Positions 17,255-28,348 of a DNA stretch of 64,000 nt are shown one piece after another. The notes beneath the pieces were generated by a model. It had not been told where the DNA came from. It was given only the letters and a program-made list of their open reading frames with translations, and ran no database searches. This DNA comes from Corynebacterium pseudotuberculosis (GTDB lineage: Bacteria > Actinomycetota > Actinomycetes > Mycobacteriales > Mycobacteriaceae): contig NZ_CP021251.1 in NCBI RefSeq assembly GCF_002155265.1, positions 2,108,001 through 2,172,000 on the forward strand, read 5' to 3'. The position numbers and the translations under genes are program-made. Position 1 is the stretch's first letter; each line of letters begins with the position of its first letter.

Positions 17255-18118
17255 TTATTTCCCTTTTTTACGTTTTGCCTTCTTCTCTTCCAGCTTCGCT
17301 GCTACATCCGGAACATAACGGAAGTCAGATCGTGGTGGCCGTACATAATCCTTTTTCAGTGGCGGACGCTGCGGAATTTCTGGCAGCGGTCGATCAATCT
17401 TCTCATAAGGAATGGTGGAAAGAAGATGACTGATCACGTTGATGCGAGAACGCTTTTTATCTTCTGATTCAACGGTGTACCACGGTGCTGAGGGAATATC
17501 TGTATGAATAAACATCTCATCCTTGGCCCGTGAGTAATCTTCCCACTTCATAATGGACTGCAAGTCCATCGGCGAGAGTTTCCAACGCCGTAGAGGGTCA
17601 CTACGACGCGACTCAAACCTCTTAATCTGCTCCTCATCAGACACTGAGAACCAATATTTCCGCAGCATAATTCCGTCTTCAACCAAGAGCTGCTCAAAAA
17701 TGGGAGCCTGGTGCAAAAAGCGACGGTACTCTTGAGAATCGCAAAAACCCATCACACGCTCTACTCCAGCACGGTTGTACCAAGAGCGATCAAAAATAAC
17801 TATTTCTCCAGCCGTGGGAAGTTTTTCCACGTATCGCTGGAAATACCATTGGCCCTGTTCTCTTGAGCTAGGCGCGGGGAGAGCCTCTATCCGGCATGTG
17901 CGTGGATTCAGATACTGCGTTATCCGCTTAATAGCAGAACCTTTACCCGCGGCATCGCGCCCCTCCATGATCACAACAACGCGAGCGCCTGTCTCCACCA
18001 CCCACTGCTGCATATCTACAAGTTCAGCCTGCAGCTTTTTGAGTTCTTTCTCATAGGCCTTCTTAGAAAGTTTCCTGGGGGCCTTGGCCTTTTTCTCTTC
18101 TATATGTTCTTTTGCCAT
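17255..18118 (-). CDS. ppk2: Polyphosphate kinase 2
   Basis: Transfers phosphate between polyphosphate and nucleoside diphosphates. 287 residues, one-domain PPK2. Walker A GRDAAGKGS, lid and Walker B regions EIVIFDRSWYNRAGVERVMG and the basic FESRRSDPLRRWKLSP segment. Basic tails at both ends (KAPRKLSKKAYEKELKK; EEKKAKRKKGK). ATG start; transcribed convergently with pnuC. Confidence 0.92.
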   Translation of the reverse strand: MAKEHIEEKKAKAPRKLSKKAYEKELKKLQAELVDMQQWVVETGARVVVIMEGRDAAGKGSAIKRITQYLNPRTCRIEALPAPSSREQGQWYFQRYVEKLPTAGEIVIFDRSWYNRAGVERVMGFCDSQEYRRFLHQAPIFEQLLVEDGIMLRKYWFSVSDEEQIKRFESRRSDPLRRWKLSPMDLQSIMKWEDYSRAKDEMFIHTDIPSAPWYTVESEDKKRSRINVISHLLSTIPYEKIDRPLPEIPQRPPLKKDYVRPPRSDFRYVPDVAAKLEEKKAKRKKGK

Positions 18119-18230
18119 GTAACCACAATACTGAAGTTTATTTACACCAAGTGCAAAAAGTCAGTTTTTCCTGGTTAGTGCCCCTATGACACATAGCTAC
18201 AGGGAGAACATGCCACGAGAGCAACTGTAC

Positions 18231-18654
18231 CTAGTGAGATACTGCTTCCGACGTTGGAAAGGTAGCAGTGCTGCTTACACCAGATTCACAAGTCACAGTG
18301 ACCGTATGCTGCCCTCCTACAGGGCCTGGCCCTAGGACATCAGGCGCCGTAATGCGTCCGATGAGTTGATCCGCATCAGATGCGGGTCCCGAGTTGTGCC
18401 TCAGCTCCAAAAGAAGTTTTAGCCATTGCTTTGGCGTCGCCAGGAAGGCAGCGCGCTGCAATCGTAATAGTGCTATTGGGCTTTAATAATCCGTCGATTG
18501 TAATGGGAAAGGTTGCAGTCACTGCTGGTGCATCAGTTACATCAGTATGCGCGTCCGCAGTCGAGTTTTGTGTTTTGTAATAGATAAATGCGCCAGCGGA
18601 TAGTCCCGCTACGGCTACAACACTAATAGCAATACCCAAGAAGGCTTTTGTCAT
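18231..18654 (-). pseudogene. Small membrane-anchored exported protein, frameshifted
   Basis: Function unknown. The first frame (ATG 18654) starts with an uncleaved signal or lipid-free anchor (FLGIAISVVAVAGLSAGAFI), then an extracytoplasmic domain; it stops at 18376. The second frame (to 18231) continues with PASDADQLIGRITAPDVLGP and ends TVTCESGVSSTATFPTSE. Removing one base in CGGGTCCCG (18384-18390) joins them as AEAQLGPASDADQL, giving about 140 residues with a Cys in each half (AARCLPG and VTCESG) that could form a disulfide. Either decay or a homopolymer sequencing error. Confidence 0.72.
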
Positions 18655-18749
18655 AGTGGAATCTCCATTCGTCGAGTAAATGGAAGCCTTTTCGCATCTA
18701 CTATAGATTGTGTCTCGAGCCTGCTAGGCATTGCGCAACAACGCCGTTT

Positions 18750-18776
18750 AAAAAAGCGGTAGCCGCAGCTACCGCT
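18750..18776 (-). terminator. Intrinsic terminator of the ABM-domain gene
   Basis: Stem AGCGGTAGC (18755-18763) / GCTACCGCT (18768-18776), loop of four, with a T-run after it on the minus strand. Confidence 0.82.
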
Positions 18777-18801
18777 CAACAGAAGGACCTGTCCCCTAGG
18801 C

Positions 18802-19125
18802 TTAATCCACCCGGAACTCCGCCATCTTGTCCCACTCGGTCTTACCATCAATATGAACATTGATAATGTCCGGAGTTTCAATGAGATACTTAGGCATCTC
18901 CTCGCAAGCCTTCTTAAAGGCATCCGACTCTACATGGGCAACATCGGAACCGTCCTTGAAGCCTTCTAACAGCAAGAATTCATTTTCTTTCTCTGGGTTT
19001 TTAAACCAATCGAAAAAGAGGTTTCCTTCTTCTGCCCGGCAAGCATCGGTATACCACTGCATCTCATCAAGAAAAGTATCCACGTATTCAGGACGTACCT
19101 GGAATTTCACGTTAATCAAAATCAT
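18802..19125 (-). CDS. Antibiotic-biosynthesis-monooxygenase-fold protein (YgiN-like)
   Basis: 107 residues, single dimeric alpha/beta barrel domain: INVKFQVRPEYVDTFLDEM at the N-terminus, EGNLFFDWFKNP, and FLLLEGFKD before the helix with HVESDAFKKACEEMP. Members act as quinol monooxygenases or bind small aromatic or haem ligands; the substrate here is unknown. Lies 48 bases behind the ABC-F gene on the same strand and has its own terminator. Confidence 0.82.
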   Translation of the reverse strand: MILINVKFQVRPEYVDTFLDEMQWYTDACRAEEGNLFFDWFKNPEKENEFLLLEGFKDGSDVAHVESDAFKKACEEMPKYLIETPDIINVHIDGKTEWDKMAEFRVD

Positions 19126-19173
19126 GGTGCCCCAGTGTAGTCATCAGGTCCAGCATCTGCAGCGACTACTTCA

Positions 19174-20988
19174 CTATGCTTCCAGTTGTTCGCCAAGCTC
19201 CATCCATTCCATTTCAAGTTCTTCGCGCTGCTCATTGAGCGCTCTAAGCTGGGCATCAAGCTCAGTCAACTTGGCAGTATCTACTGCTTCTGCAGCCACT
19301 GCCATAGCATTTGTGATCTTTTCAATCTGAGGATCAAGCTTGGCCATCTTCCGCTCCACAGATGCCATTTTCTTGTTGATCTCCCGCTCCTGCTGAGAGG
19401 TCAACGTACGCGCGGGAACAGCCTTATTTTCCTGTGAAGCAGCAGATACGCCTCCCAGGTCTACAGCACCACGGGACTCCCGAGCTGCCATAGCCTGACG
19501 ACGCTCCAAGTACTCCTCGATTCCTCCCGGAAGGTTGGTGAGCTTTCCGTCGCCAAAAAGTGCCCACGTAGAATCCGCAATACGCTCGATAAGGTATCGG
19601 TCGTGTGAGATCACCACGAGGGTGCCAGCCCAAGAGTCAAGGAGCGACTCGAGTTCCTGAAGCGTGTCAATATCCAAATCATTGGTGGGCTCGTCGAGAA
19701 GCAACAAATTCGGCTCAGACATGAGCACCCGAGTCAACTGCAATCGACGGCGTTCCCCGCCAGAGAGATCACCAACCGGCGTTCTTTGCCGCTTAGCAGA
19801 AAAACCAAGGCGTTCAGCCAATTGAGAAGCGGAAAGTTCCTTCTTCCCTAACTGTATATAAGAGGCCACTTCTTCCACCGCATCGAGAAGGCGCAAGGTG
19901 GGGTCCAAGTCATCGAGCTCCTGCTTTAGCCAACCAAGCCTCACTGTACGTCCCTCGATGCGCTTGCCCTCGCTGAGCTCATAGGCACCCGCTAGGGCCT
20001 TCAGTAACGTAGTTTTCCCCGATCCATTGACGCCCACAAGGCCGATGCGTTCTCCCGGCGCGAGTCGCCATGTGAGATCCTGCACCAGGTTTGTGCCCTC
20101 TGGCGTTGCGATCGTGGCGTCTTCCAGCTCCACAACCACTTTTCCTTGGCGCTGCTTAGAAAACGCCATGAGTTCCACCTTGTTGCGCAGCTCAGGAACA
20201 TTAGCGATCAAGGCTTCTGCAGCTTCAATCCGATATCGCGGTTTTGATGTGCGGGCCGGAGCACCCCGACGTAACCAGGCAAGCTCTTTCCGAGCAAGGT
20301 TCTGCCGCCGTTGTTCCATGGCATCGGCTTGACGAGAACGCTCTGCCCGCGCAAAGGTCCAGTCGTTATACCCGCCCTCGTAGGAATCAACAGTTCCGTC
20401 GTGTACTTCCCATGTCTGAGTGGCAAGGGTGTCTAGGAACCAACGGTCGTGGGTGACCACAACTATGGCTATCTTTCGCGCAAGAAGGTGTTCCGCTAAC
20501 CACTGAACCCCTTCAACGTCCAGGTGGTTAGTGGGCTCATCAAGAACCACAAGATCAAGATCGCGCACAAGTGCCGCTGCGAGGTTAACTCGACGACGCT
20601 CCCCGCCCGATAGCTGCCCCACCGGGGTATCAAGGCCTAAATCAATAACCCCAATTCCTCCGAGGACTTCACGTACCTGAGCATTCGAGGCCCACTCGAA
20701 AGTTTGGAGTCCCAACGGGTTAAGGACCACATCACCTACGGTTTTTTCAGGATCCAATTCTGCCCGCTGCGTCACCACTGCCATTCGCAGGGCAGAATTA
20801 TGGCTTACGCGTCCGGAATCTGGTGGCTCAATCCCTGTGATTACTTCCAATAGCGTGGTTTTACCGCCGCCGTTAAGCCCCACCACCCCGATGCGATCGC
20901 CGGTTTGGATGCCTAGACTCACGTCTTTTAGCAGAGTTGTGAGCCCAAACGATTTAGAGACATTCTCCAGATTTATCAGATTTGCCAC
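19174..20988 (-). CDS. ABC-F family ATPase, Uup-like
   Basis: Soluble twin-ATPase protein of the class that acts on ribosomes or nucleic acid rather than transport. 604 residues. First domain: Walker A GLNGGGKTT, signature LSGGERRRVNLA, Walker B LVVLDEPTNHLD. Second domain: GVNGSGKTT, LSGGERRRLQLT, LLLLDEPTNDLD. The C-terminal 75 residues are a charged coiled coil (REINKKMASVERKMAKLD onward), the hallmark of the Uup branch. No membrane spans. GTG start; next to ispE and rsmA as in mycobacteria. Confidence 0.9.
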   Translation of the reverse strand: MANLINLENVSKSFGLTTLLKDVSLGIQTGDRIGVVGLNGGGKTTLLEVITGIEPPDSGRVSHNSALRMAVVTQRAELDPEKTVGDVVLNPLGLQTFEWASNAQVREVLGGIGVIDLGLDTPVGQLSGGERRRVNLAAALVRDLDLVVLDEPTNHLDVEGVQWLAEHLLARKIAIVVVTHDRWFLDTLATQTWEVHDGTVDSYEGGYNDWTFARAERSRQADAMEQRRQNLARKELAWLRRGAPARTSKPRYRIEAAEALIANVPELRNKVELMAFSKQRQGKVVVELEDATIATPEGTNLVQDLTWRLAPGERIGLVGVNGSGKTTLLKALAGAYELSEGKRIEGRTVRLGWLKQELDDLDPTLRLLDAVEEVASYIQLGKKELSASQLAERLGFSAKRQRTPVGDLSGGERRRLQLTRVLMSEPNLLLLDEPTNDLDIDTLQELESLLDSWAGTLVVISHDRYLIERIADSTWALFGDGKLTNLPGGIEEYLERRQAMAARESRGAVDLGGVSAASQENKAVPARTLTSQQEREINKKMASVERKMAKLDPQIEKITNAMAVAAEAVDTAKLTELDAQLRALNEQREELEMEWMELGEQLEA

Positions 20989-21001
20989 TAGTGTTCTTTT
21001 C

Positions 21002-21961
21002 CTATGATCTGGTTGTGGTGGAAATGGTAGCGCCTAGCGCTGGACCTGTTGCGGTTGCAGCTGGTCCTATAAGCCGCAGCTCTGCGGCTACGTCCTCGGC
21101 GCTTTCCGCATCCGGGCAAAGAAAAGCGCAGGTGGGGCCAGAGCCAGAAATAATCCCTGCCAGCGCACCTGAGGCCTTACCCACCTCCAGAGTTTTTCTC
21201 AAACCTGGCTGAAGGGAAAGAGCTGCAGGTTGCATATCGTTGTGAAGATACTGAGCTACGTGGTACGGGTCTCCGCTAATCAGCGCTGCTGTCAGATCAT
21301 CTACGGATAAGTGCGGGGTGCGTTGCATCTGATCTAGCTTGGCAAAGACCGCAGGAGTGCTAAGACCTTGTGTAGAAAAAGCTAACGCCCAATGATATTG
21401 GCCTCGGGACATAACGTGAACGAGGTTTTCTCCACGCCCGGTTCCCAGCCGCGTGCCGCCTAAAAGCGTGAAAGGAACGTCCGATCCTAAGGCACTGGCC
21501 ATAGTGAGTAGCTGCTTATCAGTTGGTTTTACTGTGACGTATTCCTGCATAAGCCGAAGCGCCGCAGCAGCGTCTGCTGAGCCTCCTGCCATGCCGCCGG
21601 CTGTAGGAATTCCCTTTTTTAAGCAGATCCGTACTTTGTTCAGGGGAGGTCCGCCCCCAGAACGATGAAAAGCATAGACCATATCGGCGGCTTTCCACGC
21701 AAGATTGCTGTTATCGGTAGGAACTCCGTCAGCCTCATAGGCGTCAAGCTCAGCTACGATTCCGGATTTTTGATCGGTTGCAGTTCCGCGTAGCTCTACG
21801 CATTCCACTTCATCTTTAAGGCTCAAAGATTGAAAAATAGTGACAAGCTCGTGATAGCCGTCGTGGCGCCGCGGGCCCACTCCAAGGTGGAGGTTCACTT
21901 TTGAATGCGCGGTTGCTGTGATGCGTTTGCCGTGCTTAAGCTCCGGATTCTCCTCAATCAT
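21002..21961 (-). CDS. ispE: 4-diphosphocytidyl-2-C-methyl-D-erythritol kinase
   Basis: Fourth enzyme of the MEP isoprenoid pathway. 319 residues, GHMP kinase fold: substrate segment AHSKVNLHLGVGPRRHDGYH, ATP loop PTAGGMAGGSADAAAALRLM with the catalytic Asp in DVPFTLLGGT and a C-terminal SGSGPTCAF. ATG 21961 is nine bases after the rsmA stop, so rsmA and ispE are translated from one transcript. Confidence 0.95.
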   Translation of the reverse strand: MIEENPELKHGKRITATAHSKVNLHLGVGPRRHDGYHELVTIFQSLSLKDEVECVELRGTATDQKSGIVAELDAYEADGVPTDNSNLAWKAADMVYAFHRSGGGPPLNKVRICLKKGIPTAGGMAGGSADAAAALRLMQEYVTVKPTDKQLLTMASALGSDVPFTLLGGTRLGTGRGENLVHVMSRGQYHWALAFSTQGLSTPAVFAKLDQMQRTPHLSVDDLTAALISGDPYHVAQYLHNDMQPAALSLQPGLRKTLEVGKASGALAGIISGSGPTCAFLCPDAESAEDVAAELRLIGPAATATGPALGATISTTTRS

Positions 21962-21969
21962 GAGTATCC

Positions 21970-22842
21970 TTACCTTCTGTGCTGCGCTAGGCGAACAAAA
22001 TCGGCTACATCGAGTTTCTCTCCCCGCAGCGTCGGGTCAATACCGGCGCCTAGGAGAGCTGACTCTGCCGCTGCTCCGGATCCGTAGTATCCACTGAGTG
22101 CGGCACGAAGAGTCTTACGACGCTGAGCAAAGGCGGCGTCGATAAGCGGAAAAACCTGCGAGCGTAGTTCATCGCCTACTTCCCAGGGTTGGTTATCTTG
22201 AGTGAAAACGTCAATGCGAACCAGACCAGACTCGATTTTGGGAGCCGGCCAAAAAACATTTTTGCCAATCGAACCGGCCCGCCGCACAGATCCGTAGAAC
22301 GATGCTTTCACGCTGGGAACCCCATATACTTTCGTGCCAGGTTGGGCTGCCAGACGATCAGCCACTTCAGCCTGAACCATCACCAGCACACGCTGAATCG
22401 AAGGAAAAATCTGCAAGAAATGCAGCAGGACGGGTACAGATACGTTATAGGGAAGGTTTGCTACCAAAGCTGTGGGTTGGCCAATCTCCTCTGCAGTTAC
22501 CTGCAAAGCATCTTTGTGCACCAGGGTAAGACGGTCTGAGAACATCGGAGCGCGTTCAGCCACAGTCATCGGGAGTTGTTCAGCCAAGCGCGGGTCTATC
22601 TCCACCGCCGTGACAGAACGTGCCGTATCAAGCAACGCCAGGGTCAAAGAGCCCAGGCCAGGACCGATCTCCACAACGTGGTCATCAGCGGTAAGATCCG
22701 CCGCAGAAACGATCATCCGAACCGTATTAGGATCATGAACAAAGTTCTGCCCCAATTTTTTTGTCGGTGTGACATCAAGCTTCTCTGCCAAGTGCCTAAT
22801 TTCAGCGGGGCCGAGAAGGCGCGCGCGATCGTGTTCTCCCAT
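21970..22842 (-). CDS. rsmA: 16S rRNA dimethyladenosine transferase
   Basis: Dimethylates A1518/A1519 in helix 45 of 16S rRNA late in 30S maturation (KsgA). About 290 residues from ATG 22842; a longer frame to 22941 adds 33 unconserved residues. SAM site [11 protein letters not shown], acidic EIDPRL, catalytic motif NLPYNVSVP, and the C-terminal segment [12 protein letters not shown]. Preceded by rpf2 and followed by ispE on the same strand. Confidence 0.94.
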   Translation of the reverse strand: MGEHDRARLLGPAEIRHLAEKLDVTPTKKLGQNFVHDPNTVRMIVSAADLTADDHVVEIGPGLGSLTLALLDTARSVTAVEIDPRLAEQLPMTVAERAPMFSDRLTLVHKDALQVTAEEIGQPTALVANLPYNVSVPVLLHFLQIFPSIQRVLVMVQAEVADRLAAQPGTKVYGVPSVKASFYGSVRRAGSIGKNVFWPAPKIESGLVRIDVFTQDNQPWEVGDELRSQVFPLIDAAFAQRRKTLRAALSGYYGSGAAAESALLGAGIDPTLRGEKLDVADFVRLAQHRR

Positions 22843-22930
22843 GGTCTTACAATTTACCTTCCAATGTTTGGTAGCAGGAAAAATTCCCTTGTATACAAGG
22901 CGTACGCTTGCTGCTAAAACGCACCAGTGA

Positions 22931-22991
22931 AAACACACCAACGCCGCCGGTTCGTGCTTCTTATAGTGAGAAGACTAAACCGACGACGTTG
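22931..22991 (-). terminator. Intrinsic terminator of rpf2
   Basis: Fourteen-pair stem between 22978-22991 and 22939-22952 (two G-U pairs in minus-strand RNA), with a second inner hairpin TTCTCACTATAAGAA, followed by GTGTGTTTT. Separates rpf2 from rsmA. Confidence 0.7.
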
Positions 22992-23035
22992 AGTCGCACA
23001 GTGGCGTGCATGTTTTGAAAATCTATTCTCCTACT

Positions 23036-24523
<1,488 letters not shown>

Positions 24524-25372
24524 CTAGGAAGAAATTCCATAGACACGGTGAAAGGTCTCCCGCACCCCGGCAGCAAAATCTTCCACGCTCATTTCTTTAG
24601 CCTGAGCGGCACACAACGCCGTATGCCCAATAAGCGAGGACTCATTCCGAGCACCCCGGAAGGGCTCAGGGGTCATATAAGGCGCGTCCGTCTCAATGAG
24701 CACCTGCGATATCGGCGCAAGCCTCACGGCTTCTCGTAGTTCTTCATTTCTCTTAAAGGTCAGGTTCCCCGCAAAACTTAAAACATAACCCCTATCCAAT
24801 GCTTCCCGCGCCACGGAGATCGGTGAAGAAAAACAATGCAGAATTGTCTCTTTGGGAGTAGGAGCATCCGCAAGAATGCGTAATAGTTCTTCATCCCCCT
24901 CCCGATTATGAATCATCAATGCCTTGCCGCTAGACACCGCAAGGTCAATGTGCCAGCGCAAGGCTTCTTCCTGAACCTCCAAGTTCGCTGTGGTCTCAGG
25001 CGCATGAGCTATCCAATACGTATCAATCCCTGTTTCCCCGATGGCCACACACCGCGAATCCTGAGCCATCTGGGCAAGACGGTCACGCGCCACAGCATCC
25101 AGCTCGTTAGCACGGGTTGGATGAATCGCGCAGGCAGCAAACACTCGCTCATGCGAACGAGCAGCGCTCAGCGCCAGCTCTGCTTCAGCGAGTCCATCCC
25201 CCACAGTGCATAGCTTGTCGACGCCACCGGCAACCGCCCGAGCCACAATCGCATCGACTTCCTCAGGCGTGCGGGCTCCGCAAGAAGCAAGGTGCGTGTG
25301 GGCGTCGATAAGCCCCTGAAGGCCTGGCACCGGCACTGGTATTGGACGAGGTTTCTTTTTACCCATGCGCAC
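24524..25372 (-). CDS. tatD: TatD-family metal-dependent DNase
   Basis: TIM-barrel hydrolase of the TatD family (3'-5' exonuclease / D-aminoacyl-related repair roles). 282 residues. Metal ligands: DAHTHL near the N-terminus, GETGIDTYW, MIHNREGDEELL, LHCFSSP and IETDAPYMTPEP at the C-terminus. N-terminal KKPRPIPVPVPGLQG is basic. Lies between metG and rpf2 on the same strand. Confidence 0.93.
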   Translation of the reverse strand: MRMGKKKPRPIPVPVPGLQGLIDAHTHLASCGARTPEEVDAIVARAVAGGVDKLCTVGDGLAEAELALSAARSHERVFAACAIHPTRANELDAVARDRLAQMAQDSRCVAIGETGIDTYWIAHAPETTANLEVQEEALRWHIDLAVSSGKALMIHNREGDEELLRILADAPTPKETILHCFSSPISVAREALDRGYVLSFAGNLTFKRNEELREAVRLAPISQVLIETDAPYMTPEPFRGARNESSLIGHTALCAAQAKEMSVEDFAAGVRETFHRVYGISS

Positions 25373-25384
25373 CAGTCTACGACG

Positions 25385-25429
25385 AAGGCGCCCGCCTCCC
25401 GCCGTTCACAGCGAGGAGCGTGGCGCCTT
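25385..25429 (-). terminator. Possible terminator of metG
   Basis: Outer stem AAGGCGCC (25385-25392) / GGCGCCTT (25422-25429) with a further imperfect GC-rich inner stem, just after the metG stop. The T-run is weak, so efficiency is doubtful. Confidence 0.45.
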
Positions 25430-25436
25430 TATTCAA

Positions 25437-27269
25437 CTAGCGAGTAATCGGTGCCCATTCTGGACCTGTCTCCCCCAGCTCCGGATCCAACTTAGCAATC
25501 AGCGGCTTTGGCTTGGACAAAGAGGTCCCCGGGATGGCGTCTATACGTGCCCACCGTGCTTGTTGCGACGCATAATCGCCCATAATCACGGGGTATGTTT
25601 GCCCGCTAGCAGGAACTCCCACGCCGACAGGCTCCACATGCATATCATCGGCAACCTCTATGATCTGTGGTTTTGCCGCCCACACGCCGTCACGGCCCAA
25701 CGTCTCATGTACCTGCTGGGAAATATGCGGCAGATAGGGAGTCAACAGCACATTGCAGTCTGAGACTACTTGCAGCGCCGTCCACAAAACCGTAGCTAGG
25801 CGCTCACGCTGAGTCTCGTCTTTAGCGAGCTTCCATGGTTCTTGTTCCGCAATATAAGCGTTCGCTTCACCCACCACATGCATTGCATGCGTAATCCCCT
25901 GTTTAAAACGTGAGTGTGCAAGAGCGTCCCCAACAACCTCAAAGGCTTCAGCAGAAAGCTTGAGAATCCGTTGGTCCGACTCGGTCAGCTCACCTGGAGT
26001 TGGCACCTCACCGAAATTCTTGTAAGCCATGGAAACAGTGCGGTTTACAAGGTTGCCCCAACCATTGGCCAGCTCGTTGTTTACGCGGCGGACGAACTCA
26101 TCCCACGTAAAATCGGTGTCATTATTCTCTGGCCCCGCAACGGCAATGAAATATCGCAATGGGTCTGGACCAAATTCCCTAAGGAAGTCCTTGACATAAA
26201 TAACAATGCCTTTAGAGGAAGAGAACTTAGAGCCGGACATAGTAAGGAACTCAGAAGACACCACTTCCGTAGGAAGGTTAAGCTCCCCAAAAGTATGCAG
26301 TTTGCCGGCCCTAGCGCCCTTTCCTTGATACCCCAAAAGCTCAGCCGGCCAGATCTGAGAATGGAAAGTGATGTTATCTTTACCCATGAAGTAATAACTT
26401 GAGGCAGCGGGATCAGTCCACCATTCTTTCCACGCATCCGGCTTTCCAATGCGATATGCCCACTCAATCGACGCAGATAAGTAACCGACGACCGCGTCGA
26501 ACCAAACATAGAGTTTCTTAGCGCCGTTGTCTTCCCACCCTTCAACTGGGATAGGGATTCCCCAGTCAATATCACGGCTCATAGCCCGAGGGCGCAGGTC
26601 TTCCAAAAGATTCAAGGAGAATTTGAGAACGTTCGGGCGCCAGTCCTGACGCTCCTTGAGCCAATCAGCCAGAGCATCTGCCAGTGCAGAAAGATCAAGG
26701 AGGAAATGCTCAGTCTCAATGAACTGTGGCGTCTCGCCGTTGATCTTTGAAACCGGGTTAATCAAATCCGCTGGATCCAATTGATTTCCACAATTATCGC
26801 ACTGATCTCCGCGTGCCCCGTCCGCGCCACAGATAGGGCACGTGCCCTCAATATAGCGATCAGGAAGCGTGCGCCCTGTGGAGGGAGAAACAGCGCCCAT
26901 GGTGGTCTCTTTTATCATGTAGCCGTTTTCATAGAGCCCTTTAAAGAGCTCTTGAACAACCGAATAATGATTCCTTGTAGTTGTACGGGTAAAGAGATCA
27001 TAGGACAGTCCCAAGCCTGCGAGATCTTCAACGATCTGTCGGTTATACCGATCAGCGAGTTCTTTGACAGACACTCCTTCTTTGTCTGCTTGAACCAAAA
27101 GCGGAGTACCGTGCTCATCCGTACCGGAGACCATAAGCACGTCTGCACCGGCCATTCGCTGATAGCGAGCGAAAACATCCGAGGGGACACCAAACCCTGC
27201 CACATGTCCAATGTGGCGAGGTCCATTGGCATAAGGCCAAGCAACAGAAACGAGCACACGGTTAGTCAT
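25437..27269 (-). CDS. metG: Methionyl-tRNA synthetase
   Basis: Charges initiator and elongator tRNA-Met. 610 residues, class I. HIGH motif PRHIGH, zinc-binding CPICGADG / CDNCGNQ knuckle in the connective domain, KMSKS equivalent KFSSSKG, then the anticodon-binding helical domain. The C-terminal dimerisation domain found in E. coli MetRS is absent, as usual in actinobacteria. Divergent in order but same strand as rsmI, with 20 bases between them. Confidence 0.96.
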   Translation of the reverse strand: MTNRVLVSVAWPYANGPRHIGHVAGFGVPSDVFARYQRMAGADVLMVSGTDEHGTPLLVQADKEGVSVKELADRYNRQIVEDLAGLGLSYDLFTRTTTRNHYSVVQELFKGLYENGYMIKETTMGAVSPSTGRTLPDRYIEGTCPICGADGARGDQCDNCGNQLDPADLINPVSKINGETPQFIETEHFLLDLSALADALADWLKERQDWRPNVLKFSLNLLEDLRPRAMSRDIDWGIPIPVEGWEDNGAKKLYVWFDAVVGYLSASIEWAYRIGKPDAWKEWWTDPAASSYYFMGKDNITFHSQIWPAELLGYQGKGARAGKLHTFGELNLPTEVVSSEFLTMSGSKFSSSKGIVIYVKDFLREFGPDPLRYFIAVAGPENNDTDFTWDEFVRRVNNELANGWGNLVNRTVSMAYKNFGEVPTPGELTESDQRILKLSAEAFEVVGDALAHSRFKQGITHAMHVVGEANAYIAEQEPWKLAKDETQRERLATVLWTALQVVSDCNVLLTPYLPHISQQVHETLGRDGVWAAKPQIIEVADDMHVEPVGVGVPASGQTYPVIMGDYASQQARWARIDAIPGTSLSKPKPLIAKLDPELGETGPEWAPITR

Positions 27270-27289
27270 GGTTACTTACCTTAATTTAT

Positions 27290-28195
27290 CTATGCCCGTC
27301 CGCGTGATTCGAGGACCGCATCATAGAGTTCTTTCTTGCTCACACCATGCTCCTGCGCCACAACCGCGCTTGCTTCTTTTAGTCGTCTACCTGCACAAAC
27401 AAGGTTTTCCACGGGATCTACAAGCTCACGAACATCCCTTACTTCTATATGGCGAGCTCCCTCAATAACAACGCTGATTTCCCCTTTCACGCCAGCGCTA
27501 GCCCACTGAGCCAGTTCTCTTAGCCCGCCTCTTTTTACTTCTTCATATGTTTTAGTCAATTCCCGTGTCACCGCTGCGCGACGATGATCGCCAAGAATTT
27601 CTGCCGCAGCAGCGAGGGTATCTGCAATCCGATGCGGGGACTCGAAGAAACATACAGAGCGTTTCTCATTTTTCAGTGATTCTAACCAGGCTCTTCTTTG
27701 ACCTTGCTTACGCGGGGCAAAACCATCGAAGGCAAAGTGCCCCACGTGCAGACCAGATAGCGCGAGTGCTGTAGGAACAGCCGAAGGCCCAGGAAAGCAT
27801 GTAACTGGAACTCCCGCCTCATGCGCAGCTTCCACGAGGGGAAACCCTGGGTCTGAAACGATGGGCATCCCTGCATCAGTGATCACTACTACTGATTGTG
27901 TCCGAGCTAGGTCTACTAGGTAGTGAGCTCGTTCCGACTCATTATGGTCAAAATTACTCACAACTTTGCCGCTGATCTCCACTCCAAGTGCCGCTGCTAA
28001 GGCACGGGTTCGTCGAGTATCTTCTGCTGCAATAACATCCCCCTGGGCTAACGCCTGAATAAGCCGAAATGAAGCGTCCCCGATGTTTCCCAGCGGAGTA
28101 GCCACTACGATAATCCCACGCGGTAACGGCGCTAGGGCGTCCCATATAGCTGATGCGCTCGACACGATCTGAGAGGTTGGTTCCTCAATACTCAT
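27290..28195 (-). CDS. rsmI: 16S rRNA (cytidine1402-2'-O)-methyltransferase
   Basis: Adds the 2'-O-methyl group on C1402 in the decoding centre. 301 residues from ATG 28195 (frame open to 28219). Tetrapyrrole-methylase fold: IIVVATPLGNIGD, AAEDTRRTRAL, ITDAGMPIVSDPG and FFESPHRI. The C-terminal part carries the RsmI-specific helical region. Twenty bases upstream of metG, likely one transcript. Confidence 0.94.
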   Translation of the reverse strand: MSIEEPTSQIVSSASAIWDALAPLPRGIIVVATPLGNIGDASFRLIQALAQGDVIAAEDTRRTRALAAALGVEISGKVVSNFDHNESERAHYLVDLARTQSVVVITDAGMPIVSDPGFPLVEAAHEAGVPVTCFPGPSAVPTALALSGLHVGHFAFDGFAPRKQGQRRAWLESLKNEKRSVCFFESPHRIADTLAAAAEILGDHRRAAVTRELTKTYEEVKRGGLRELAQWASAGVKGEISVVIEGARHIEVRDVRELVDPVENLVCAGRRLKEASAVVAQEHGVSKKELYDAVLESRGRA

Positions 28196-28266
28196 GATTC
28201 TTAGTCTCCCATAAACCACAGGTTTCCTGCTTCTTCCTACTCAAGAAGACTCCTATACGCACAACA

Positions 28267-28315
28267 CAGGCCCCATCCGATCCCGTATATAAGATCAGAT
28301 GGGGCCCACACTTAC
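28267..28315. terminator. Terminator-like hairpin after the YkvI-like gene
   Basis: Near-perfect stem GGCCCCATCCGATC / GATCAGATGGGGCC (28267-28280 and 28291-28304). Only short T-runs follow on either strand. It separates the YkvI-like gene from rsmI. Confidence 0.6.
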
Positions 28316-28348
28316 CTTTTTGGTTTTCTACAGCGCTCTATGCGCTTT

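Noticed and set aside
18182..18340. 39-codon plus-strand frame with an AGGGAGA ribosome-site-like sequence
   Set aside because: It overlaps the frameshifted exported-protein gene on the other strand and its product is not protein-like.
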